A DNA stretch of 5,991 bases from contig QIGJ01000285.1 in NCBI GenBank assembly GCA_003229995.1, positions 1 to 5,991 of the forward strand, in the 5' to 3' direction. The stretch is from Gammaproteobacteria bacterium. Lineage in GTDB: Bacteria > Pseudomonadota > Gammaproteobacteria > SZUA-152. This document shows, piece by piece, positions 1 through 5,910 of the stretch (positions within the stretch are counted from its first letter, which is position 1; each line of letters opens with the position of its first letter). Made by a program: the position numbers and the translations under genes. Under the pieces are notes generated by a model. It searched no databases and was not told the DNA's origin. It saw only the letters and a list, made by a program, of their open reading frames with translations.

Positions 1-35
1 ATCAAAATATGAAAGAGCGAGGAGCCAGATAACTC

Positions 36-1025
36 ATGAAAAAAACACGGTTAATACTCCTGCTCCTGGCCCTTACCGGTTTGGCAACATCTTTGCCTGT
101 TTTTGCTCAAACAGAAAAGGGGGCCATTGAGGCTTGTATTGCTGTATCCAGCAGAACGGCACTTGATGATCAAACGCTGGGTGAATTACGCCAGCAGTGT
201 CAAAAGCAGACAAGCAGCCTTATCGGCAGACGAATAGCATTTGAAAATGCAGCATCAAGCAATCCTTTTTCTATTTTACCGCATAAACCCAATTATCTGT
301 TGCCTGTTACCTATTCTGATATCAATGAAAACCCTTACATGGACAGGTTACAGGGCTATCGTTTTGATAATGTAGAGGCAAAGTTCCAAATTTCCGTCAA
401 ATATATTGCTGCTGAAAATTTTTTTATTGATAATCTGGATCTGCAAATGGCCTTTACCACAACAAGCTGGTGGCAAGCCTACAATAGTGAAATCTCCGCA
501 CCTTTTCGAGAAACCAATTATGAACCTGAACTGATTGTTAGTTACAGAAAACCCTGGTCACTGGCTGGACTGCAAGTGTCACATTCTTCTCTCTCTTTAA
601 GCCATCAGTCCAATGGACAATCTGGTGAATTATCCCGCAGCTGGAACAGGGTTATCGGCAGCCTTGCTTTTATTCGTGACAATGTCATCTGGAATCTGAA
701 AGCCTGGTGGCGTTTTCCTGAGGATGATAAAAAGAGTTCAAATACCCTGGCTGGAGATGACAATCCAGATATAGAAAAATATATGGGAAATGGTGAGTTA
801 AATGTATTATGGAATCTAGCTAAAGAACATAATATTGATATGTCACTACGCAATAATTTGCGCAGTGACAATAAAGCCGCTATCCAGCTAGGCTGGTCAT
901 TCCCACTCAACAAACAGTTACGATGGTATGTTGAATATTTCAACGGTTATGGTGAAAGTTTAATTTACTATAACCACTCTGTTTCACGTATCGGTTTCGG
1001 TATCAAACTGACTGACTGGTTGTAA
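36..1025 (+). CDS. pldA: Outer-membrane phospholipase A1 (OMPLA/PldA family)
   Basis: This 329-residue protein is an integral outer-membrane beta-barrel phospholipase, a family that hydrolyses phospholipids misplaced in the outer leaflet and is active as a calcium-dependent dimer. Residues 1-24 are a Sec signal peptide (MKK start, Leu-rich core, likely cleavage after VFA). The family signature HQSNG...SRSWNR spans residues 190-205 and gives catalytic His190, Ser192 and Asn204, matching His142/Ser144/Asn156 of the E. coli enzyme. Ser200 matches the calcium-ligand Ser152. The block PFRETNYEPEL (residues 156-166) is also typical. It is about 40 residues longer than the E. coli protein, mostly before the barrel (about residues 25-90), where Cys34 and Cys55 could form a disulfide. 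The chain ends in DWL, not in the aromatic residue usual for outer-membrane barrels. AGGAG at 20-24 supports the ATG at 36. All key residues are present, so it is probably functional. Confidence 0.95.
   Translation: MKKTRLILLLLALTGLATSLPVFAQTEKGAIEACIAVSSRTALDDQTLGELRQQCQKQTSSLIGRRIAFENAASSNPFSILPHKPNYLLPVTYSDINENPYMDRLQGYRFDNVEAKFQISVKYIAAENFFIDNLDLQMAFTTTSWWQAYNSEISAPFRETNYEPELIVSYRKPWSLAGLQVSHSSLSLSHQSNGQSGELSRSWNRVIGSLAFIRDNVIWNLKAWWRFPEDDKKSSNTLAGDDNPDIEKYMGNGELNVLWNLAKEHNIDMSLRNNLRSDNKAAIQLGWSFPLNKQLRWYVEYFNGYGESLIYYNHSVSRIGFGIKLTDWL
841..870. other. 30-nt near-perfect hairpin inside pldA
   Basis: Positions 841-847 (TGTCACT) pair with 864-870 (AGTGACA), and 849-853 (CGCAA) pair with 858-862 (TTGCG). 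There is one mismatch (848/863) and a TAAT loop at 854-857, giving 12 of 13 possible pairs. It encodes residues 269-279 of the phospholipase (SLRNNLRSDN), probably at or near a strand-turn-strand. No T-run follows it, so it is not an intrinsic terminator. It could be an mRNA structure, a protein-binding palindrome, or chance. Confidence 0.6.
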
Positions 1026-1065
1026 TGCCTGAATATTAATAAACTCTAATGTGTTTGGCGATATT

Positions 1066-1085
1066 GCCGGGGAAATTTTCCCGGC
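1066..1085. terminator. GC-rich hairpin after pldA, possible weak terminator
   Basis: GCCGGG (1066-1071) pairs perfectly with CCCGGC (1080-1085), with one further G-T pair and an AAATTT loop. It begins 41 nt after the phospholipase stop codon, a reasonable place for transcription to end. However, the following bases (ACGCATGATT) are not T-rich on this strand, and no T-run flanks it on the other strand. It is therefore not a canonical Rho-independent terminator, and mRNA 3'-end stabilisation is equally possible. Confidence 0.35.
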
Positions 1086-1154
1086 ACGCATGATTATTAT
1101 CACGATCAAAGATTCCTGGTTGCTTGCCGATAGAGAAAAGAAGTTTCCAATGTC

Positions 1155-1184
1155 TTGGTGATGTGAGGGATTAGAATTCATAAT
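1155..1184 (+). promoter_or_regulatory. Weak candidate promoter for the c-di-GMP gene
   Basis: TTGGTG (1155-1160) and CATAAT (1179-1184), separated by 18 nt, loosely resemble sigma-70 -35 and -10 boxes (3 of 6 and 5 of 6 matches). This would place the transcript start roughly 70 nt before the ATG at 1262. A competing -10-like TAGAAT at 1236-1241 lacks a -35 partner and would put the start in the ribosome-binding site. The spacer is AT-rich from about 1170 to 1245, which suits a promoter, but neither candidate is strong. Confidence 0.2.
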
Positions 1185-1246
1185 TTTTTGTATTTATTGC
1201 CAATGAATGAACCCAATCGAAAATAAAAATACGTATAGAATATGAC

Positions 1247-1252
1247 GAAGGA
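1247..1252 (+). promoter_or_regulatory. Ribosome-binding site fixing the start at 1262
   Basis: GAAGGA lies 9 nt before ATG 1262, an ideal Shine-Dalgarno spacing. The PilZ RxxxR motif begins only twelve residues after this start, so a later start would cut into the first domain. Confidence 0.75.
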
Positions 1253-1261
1253 TCGAGTTTA

Positions 1262-4200
1262 ATGGAAAACCCGGCGGTTAACAGCAGAGAACGACGTGCT
1301 TATGAGCGCTATCCGGTCAATTTACGTGCGCGGATTAATTCCCAAGGAGCCATGGCACGGGATTGTGTGATACGGGATTTTTGTGTCGGAGGCATGTATC
1401 TGGTATTCGAACATGCCGCAGAGGACACCAGGGTAGCGCACTTGTGTTCACCGGTAAAAAACAGCCAAGTCAGCATTGAGTGCTCAGTGTCGGGTCATGA
1501 TAACAACAACCTTTTAAAATTTTCCGCACAGGTGGTGCGCAAGCAGGGAGATGGTCTTGCTCTGCGTTTTATAAATCCTGACCTGTGTGCGTTGCAAATT
1601 CTCCTGGACTATGCCAAATCTCAGTATAAAAAGAATGATGAGCGAAGTGACAATAGGCATGATCCATTACCGTTGAATAATAAAACGTTCAACGGCAAAA
1701 AAAAGAACGAAATCATCGAGCATTGCAATCAGATGGTTAATGATACGGCTGACAGTCTGGTGGCCCGGTTTCATGAAAATGTTGTGGATTATCTGTTTGA
1801 GGTTTCCAAAGCATCGCAGGATATTGCTGAACAAAATGCATATTTTGATGCCTTGAAAATTCTGAATAATGCGAAAGACACCTTGGGCAAGGATTTTCTT
1901 GCATCGCTTGAAGTGCAGCTTTCATGTTATTCGCCAGCGGTGCCTCAGTTTGTGGACAGTGACGACGGTATGGTAACGGTTAATGCTTTGTCCATTGTAG
2001 ATGATGAGGTATTTGATGACTGGCTGGCGGATACAGCCACGGTGGATTCTGTTGAATCGCGCAACAAAGAAGCGCTGACGGAAATAGAAAAACGTTTAAG
2101 CTTGTTGTATGAGGCAGAAATCAAACGAGTTAACAATCCTTACGGCCCGGCATTGTTTTCCCATTTGTTTCACGATGCATTGAAACCATTGGATCTGCGT
2201 CACAAGGTTAACCTAGCCTGTTACAAAGTATTTAGAAATGTATTGTTGGAATCTTTACATAACTTGTACAAAAAGATAAACCAGTATTTTATCGATAATG
2301 ATGTGATGCCGGTTATTCAATATTCGGCACCGGCACCGGCATCGCAGGTTGCAAAAAAAGAACCAATAGCCGAAGCAGCAGAAGCCTCTGAAACGGGGTC
2401 AGATAAAACAGATAAACAGAAACCGGAACAGAAACCGGAACAGAAACCGGAACAGAAACCGGAACAGAAACCAAAATCACAAACAGAGTCAGCAGAAAAA
2501 AATAGCGTACGTTCCGGTCAGGATTTATATCAGTTGGTGGGTGAATTAAAAACCCTGCAACGGCAGTTAAGTCAACAATTGGGTGATAAAACAGCAGCTG
2601 AACTTGCGACAGGGAAAACATCGGCAGAGACATTTTTCACAACACCCGACAAGCATGCTGATTCTTCCAGTGAAGATGTTGATAGGGATTACAGTCGTGA
2701 TGAAGTACAAGCGGCATTGACCCTGGTTGAACCTGCTTTGAGTGCCGTTGCTGATAAAAATGAGATTCGTGACTTTAAATCAGAAGTCATGAAAGTGTTG
2801 GGTAAACGTGCAGGAGGCAATAACAAACATATCGGTGTACGCGAAAGTCGTATTATTGACGTGGCCAGTAATATTTTTCACTGGATGTCAGCAGATTTAC
2901 GGGTATCGGAGAAGATTCGCAACTGGATTACACAGCTTGAATTGCCAGTATTAAAAATTGCCGTTGATGATGATGCCTTGTTTACCAATCGTTCTCACTT
3001 GGTACGTCAGGTTATCAATAAAGTCGCTCAACTGGAAATATTGGTGGGTGAATCTGAGAAAGCGGATCAGCCTGCGGTGAAAAAGGCACTAGACTGGATC
3101 GTGAGCCTAGTCAATAAAGAATTTGATGGTTCCACAGATGTGTTTGCGAGAGCAATGCACCAGCTTGATCTGCTGCTTAATGTACAAGACAAATCATATA
3201 ATACGAATCGGCAAAAACTGATTGAAACTTTCCGACAGGAAGAGGAAACCTTACTGTGTACGGGTGATGCAAGTGTGTTGGTGCCGGATGTTACCTGGGA
3301 TAAAGTGAGTAACGAAGAGCAGACAGCGTGGATTAAGCGTGCGGATCGTTTGCAGGAAGGTGACTGGGTAGTATTTGATGCTAATTCTACCGAGCCGAAA
3401 CGTTTACGTATTGCGTGGAAAACCTATAAAACTCAGCGTATCGTTTTCGCCAATGTGTTAGGTGAAAAAGATCTTGTGTTACATCTGGCTGAATTGGCGA
3501 AGGGTTTACATGCCGGTTCTGCTGTGGCATTAAATGGTGTTAATGAACCTGCCATGGACAGGGCGCAATACGCTATGTTGCAGGATTTACATCAACAACT
3601 TCTGCATCAATCAATACATGATCAGTTAACAGGGCTGATAAGTCGGCGTGAATTTGAAAAACGGTTAAATGAAGTATTGTCTTTGGCAAAAGAAAATAAA
3701 TCGCGGCATGCGGTATGTTTTATTGATCTGGATCAGTTTAATGTGATTAACAATGCCTGCGGGTATGAAGGTGGAGACAAATTACTGAAAGAGATTTCAG
3801 TTTTGCTGTCCAGTCAGCTCAAGGAAAACTGGCTGTTGGCACGGCTGGGTAGTGATGAATTTGGCTTGCTGCTAAAAGATTGCGCATTGGATGATGCGCT
3901 GGATTTTGGCGAAGAAATGGTGGAATTAATCCAGGACTACCGCTTGCAGTGGGAAAATAAACGCTTGTCTATCGGTTTCAGTATGGGGCTGGTGCCTATT
4001 TCCCAACGCAGTGAAGCTGCCAATGAATTATTGCAGGCTGCTGAGTCCAGTTGTGGCGTCGCCAAAGAAATGGGTGGCAACCGCATACAGCTATATAGCG
4101 CGAGTCATACGGGATTATTACGGCGCAGCAAGGTAATGAAGTGGGCTGCGGAAATTGATCGTATTTTGGATGAAGATACCCTGTATCTACGCTGTCAGCG

Positions 4201-4900
4201 TATTATGCCCATTAATGCTGGCAATGACATAAAAGATCATTACGAAATTTTGTTGGGTGTATGGGACTTGAATGGTGGCGATATTTCCACACCGGAATTT
4301 ATCGAAGCCGCCGAGCATTATAAGCGCATGCCTGATGTTGACCGTTGGGTGATCAAAAATGCTTTCCGCTGGATTGTTGAGCATCATCAGTCTCTGGCAG
4401 ACCGTATTGATATGTTTTCGATCAACCTCTCGGGCCGTTCGTTGAATGATGAAAGTTTTCTGGCTTTTTTATTAACGCAAATTCATGAGTCCGGAGTACC
4501 GGTGGATAAAATCAGTTTTGAGGTAACAGAGACCACAGGTGTGGCAAATATCTCTGATGCCGTTGATTTTATTGAGGCAGTAAAGGCGACCGGCTGTTCA
4601 TTTTCTCTGGATGATTTTGGCACGGGCATGTCATCTTATGCCTATTTGAAAAATCTGCCCGTGGATTATTTAAAAATAGATGGTGCCTTTGTCAAAGATA
4701 TGGTGAATAGTCCCAGTGACTATGCGGTGGTTAAATCCATTTGTGAAATCGGCCATTTCATGGGTAAAAAAGTCATTGCCGAGTTTGTCGAGAATGATGA
4801 AATACTGGCTTTGCTGAAAGAGTTAGGAGTGGATTACGCTCAAGGTTATGGTATCGAAAGACCTTGTCTTTTGGAAGATTTGATCAAATCCAGGGAGTAG
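1262..4900 (+). CDS. PilZ-DUF1631-GGDEF-EAL cyclic-di-GMP protein
   Basis: This is a 1212-residue, apparently cytoplasmic protein: no signal peptide or membrane segment is seen. The PilZ receptor domain (about 8-115) has RxxxR at Arg12-Arg16 and DFCVGG at 39-44, where Cys41 replaces the usual Ser of (D/N)xSxxG. DUF1631, a family of unknown function, covers about 150-350 (NNPYGPAL at 291-298) and about 415-760 (EGDWV at 699-703, RLRIAW at 714-719), split by a KPEQ-repeat linker (387-402). GGDEF (about 785-945) keeps DQLTGL (787-792), Asp822 and Asp839, but the signature is GSDEF (863-867) and the upstream inhibitory-site position reads KENW, not RxxD. EAL (about 965-1208) keeps Glu995, Asn1055, Glu1087, Asp1117, Asp1118, Lys1138, Glu1174 and Gln1194; the ExLxR motif reads EILLG, with Gly999 for Arg. 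I infer a c-di-GMP-responsive protein, perhaps a phosphodiesterase with a weak or regulatory GGDEF domain. The true activity, signal and partners cannot be told from sequence. Confidence 0.93.
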   Translation: MENPAVNSRERRAYERYPVNLRARINSQGAMARDCVIRDFCVGGMYLVFEHAAEDTRVAHLCSPVKNSQVSIECSVSGHDNNNLLKFSAQVVRKQGDGLALRFINPDLCALQILLDYAKSQYKKNDERSDNRHDPLPLNNKTFNGKKKNEIIEHCNQMVNDTADSLVARFHENVVDYLFEVSKASQDIAEQNAYFDALKILNNAKDTLGKDFLASLEVQLSCYSPAVPQFVDSDDGMVTVNALSIVDDEVFDDWLADTATVDSVESRNKEALTEIEKRLSLLYEAEIKRVNNPYGPALFSHLFHDALKPLDLRHKVNLACYKVFRNVLLESLHNLYKKINQYFIDNDVMPVIQYSAPAPASQVAKKEPIAEAAEASETGSDKTDKQKPEQKPEQKPEQKPEQKPKSQTESAEKNSVRSGQDLYQLVGELKTLQRQLSQQLGDKTAAELATGKTSAETFFTTPDKHADSSSEDVDRDYSRDEVQAALTLVEPALSAVADKNEIRDFKSEVMKVLGKRAGGNNKHIGVRESRIIDVASNIFHWMSADLRVSEKIRNWITQLELPVLKIAVDDDALFTNRSHLVRQVINKVAQLEILVGESEKADQPAVKKALDWIVSLVNKEFDGSTDVFARAMHQLDLLLNVQDKSYNTNRQKLIETFRQEEETLLCTGDASVLVPDVTWDKVSNEEQTAWIKRADRLQEGDWVVFDANSTEPKRLRIAWKTYKTQRIVFANVLGEKDLVLHLAELAKGLHAGSAVALNGVNEPAMDRAQYAMLQDLHQQLLHQSIHDQLTGLISRREFEKRLNEVLSLAKENKSRHAVCFIDLDQFNVINNACGYEGGDKLLKEISVLLSSQLKENWLLARLGSDEFGLLLKDCALDDALDFGEEMVELIQDYRLQWENKRLSIGFSMGLVPISQRSEAANELLQAAESSCGVAKEMGGNRIQLYSASHTGLLRRSKVMKWAAEIDRILDEDTLYLRCQRIMPINAGNDIKDHYEILLGVWDLNGGDISTPEFIEAAEHYKRMPDVDRWVIKNAFRWIVEHHQSLADRIDMFSINLSGRSLNDESFLAFLLTQIHESGVPVDKISFEVTETTGVANISDAVDFIEAVKATGCSFSLDDFGTGMSSYAYLKNLPVDYLKIDGAFVKDMVNSPSDYAVVKSICEIGHFMGKKVIAEFVENDEILALLKELGVDYAQGYGIERPCLLEDLIKSRE
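2415..2472 (+). repeat. 12-bp in-frame tandem repeat encoding KPEQ units
   Basis: The unit CAGAAACCGGAA repeats without a mismatch over about 4.8 copies and encodes four full KPEQ tetrapeptides (residues 387-402) plus a partial fifth (KPKS). A proline/alanine run (residues 356-360) comes shortly before. Because 12 is a multiple of three, slippage would lengthen or shorten the linker without breaking the frame. The charged, proline-rich segment is likely an unfolded linker between the two parts of DUF1631. Confidence 0.92.
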
Positions 4901-4966
4901 GGGAGTCATAGAAAATAGTGCGCTGGGTTTTGCACTGGCAATACCTGTTGCACAACGCTGTTGTTG

Positions 4967-5002
4967 TTTAGGAATGGGTACGCAATAATTTCCTAGTTTA
5001 GC
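4967..5002 (+). repeat. Outer arm A of palindromic element, copy 1
   Basis: This 36-nt arm reads TTTAGGAA at its outer end and AGTTTAGC at its inner end. It matches the start of the second element (5875-5910) at 26 of 36 bases in the same orientation, and 5155-5190 at 27 of 36 when inverted. It is the most diverged of the three arms in the window. Confidence 0.7.
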
Positions 5003-5048
5003 ATCCCGACTTCAGCCCGTCTTCGCCCGTTATTCAATCTCAGTCGCC

Positions 5049-5118
5049 ACGACTATTCCTGCACTTTTGCTCGGCAACGGCTCCTGCGTTGCTCTACCTC
5101 CTGCATCCATGCAGTCGT
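5049..5118. other. Central nested stem-loop of element copy 1
   Basis: The inner part of the palindrome holds three small dyads. ACGACT/AGTCGT are the outermost six-base arms. GCAACG/CGTTGC surround the loop GCTCCTG (5080-5086). A separate CTGCAT-CC-ATGCAG palindrome lies at 5101-5114. The first 26 bases (5049-5074) recur at 5966-5991 with one difference, so this core is a conserved block of the repeat; the rest of the second core lies beyond the window. Confidence 0.65.
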
Positions 5119-5154
5119 CAATCAGAACGAACCAATACGGAACTAAATCCGGGC

Positions 5155-5190
5155 GCTAAACCGGGAAGTTATTTCGTGCACGTTCCTTAG
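5155..5190 (-). repeat. Outer arm B of copy 1, bordering the gene fragment
   Basis: This arm is the reverse complement of 5875-5910 at 34 of 36 positions, with 25 consecutive identical bases at the end next to the gene fragment. It ends in CCTTAG at 5190, where similarity stops abruptly and dehydrogenase-like coding sequence begins. An in-frame stop at 5157-5159 within it closes the downstream reading frame on its upstream side. Confidence 0.88.
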
Positions 5191-5909
5191 TGGCCAAAGG
5201 TGCATTGGCGGTAGAAACGCCTGCGCAGGCGGTGCGGTCTGCCGAGGTGCTGGTGACCTGTTTGGCGGATCAGTGGGCGATTCAGGAAGTATTATTTCCC
5301 GCTGAGCGTGCCAGCTTGCTGGCAGGAAAAACCATTTTGCAAATGGCGACGATAGGTCCGTCGCACAGCCGTGGATTGGAAGATGCTGCCATCGCCCATG
5401 GCGCACAATACCTGGAGGCACCAGTGTTGGGCAGTATTCCAGAGGCCAAAAAGGGTCGTTTGTTGTTAATGGTGGGGGCGACGCTAGCGCAGTTTGAGCG
5501 CTTTCAACCATTATTGTCCGTGTTTGCTGAATCCCCAGTACATGTCGGCCCGGTGGGGCAGGCTGCCGCCATGAAGCTGGCATTCAACCAGCTTATTGCT
5601 GGGCTCACTGCCAGTTTCAGTCTCAGTCTCGGACTCATCCAGAAAGAAGGTGTGCGTGTTGAATTATTCATGGATATATTGCGTGACTCAGCCTTGTACG
5701 CGCCCACGTTCGACAAAAAATTGTTACGTATGTTGGAGCGAGATTACGAAAACGCTAATTTCCCCATCCGTCATCTGCTGAAAGACACTGATCGGTTTCT
5801 TGATGCAGCGGATGAACATGGTCTTACTGCGGCATGCCTGCAAGGTGTGCGCGATACCGTGGCCATTGCCCTGGCTAAGGAACGTGCACGAAATAACTTG
5901 CCTGTTTAG
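5190..5909 (+). pseudogene. Beta-hydroxyacid dehydrogenase fragment (3-HIBADH-like)
   Basis: The 239-codon frame resembles NAD(P)-dependent oxidoreductases of the 3-hydroxyisobutyrate dehydrogenase / 6-phosphogluconate dehydrogenase-like superfamily, which are usually about 290-300 residues. Seen are LEAPVLGS (75-82, substrate-binding region), the catalytic-lysine motif with Lys129 and Asn133 in GPVGQAAAMKLAFN, and HLLKD (195-199). The N-terminal Rossmann GxGxxG segment, roughly the first 45-50 residues, is absent. The first codon is GTG, whose G is the last base of a flanking repeat, and no good Shine-Dalgarno sequence precedes it. Residues 230-239 and the stop at 5907-5909 come from the second palindromic element in place of the usual family tail. 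The genuine gene sequence is therefore about 5191-5874. Without a cofactor-binding loop it is very unlikely to be an active enzyme. Its first third is GC-richer (41 of 60 bases in 5221-5280) than the genes to its left. The exact substrate of the parent enzyme cannot be assigned. Confidence 0.82.
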
Positions 5910-5910
5910 C
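5875..5910 (+). repeat. Outer arm C of second element, overlapping the gene fragment
   Basis: This arm is the inverted partner of 5155-5190 (34 of 36 bases), and the two sit exactly at the two ends of the dehydrogenase fragment. Read in frame it supplies the codons for KERARNNLPV and the stop, so the last ten residues of that reading frame are repeat-derived and not a family C-terminus. Confidence 0.88.

Larger units (their letters stand above)
4967..5190. mobile_element. 224-bp imperfect palindromic element (MITE-like), copy 1
   Basis: The ends, 4967-5002 and 5155-5190, are inverted repeats (27 of 36 bases pair). Nested inside are ACGACT (5049-5054) with AGTCGT (5113-5118), and GCAACG (5074-5079) with CGTTGC (5087-5092) around a 7-nt loop. 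All three pairs share nearly the same centre (about 5078-5084), so the whole unit could fold into one long interrupted hairpin. It starts 66 nt after the stop codon of the c-di-GMP gene. Much of it recurs in direct orientation from 5875. It has no transposase gene, so if mobile it is non-autonomous. I found no clear target-site duplication. The call as a MITE rests on structure and the second copy, not on a recognised family; a REP-like or other structural repeat is possible. Confidence 0.65.

Noticed and set aside
1026..1261. A c-di-GMP (GEMM-type) riboswitch before the c-di-GMP gene
   Set aside because: The spacer has one simple hairpin followed by AT-rich sequence. I could not find the conserved GEMM core or its paired helices.
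2313..2633. An antisense frame with a VSVP repeat
   Set aside because: The repeat is only the reverse reading of the 12-bp tandem repeat in the c-di-GMP gene, and there is no independent sign of a gene.
4952..4964. A small ACAAC-GCT-GTTGT hairpin as terminator of the c-di-GMP gene
   Set aside because: The stem is only five mostly weak pairs and no run of Ts follows, so it cannot be supported as a terminator.
4901..4966. The missing N-terminus of the dehydrogenase, split off by the element
   Set aside because: The 66 nt do not encode a GxGxxG Rossmann motif or the following strand in any frame I read.
4967..5190. An integron attC site, with the gene fragment as a cassette
   Set aside because: The ends read GTTTAGC and GCTAAAC, which do not fit the core-site forms GTTRRRY and RYYYAAC. 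The unit is longer than typical attC sites, and no integrase gene is in the window.
5143..5583. An antisense open reading frame of 146 codons
   Set aside because: It lies opposite the dehydrogenase frame, whose protein has clear family motifs, and crosses the arm at 5155-5190. Its translation shows low-complexity proline-rich sequence with no recognisable domain.
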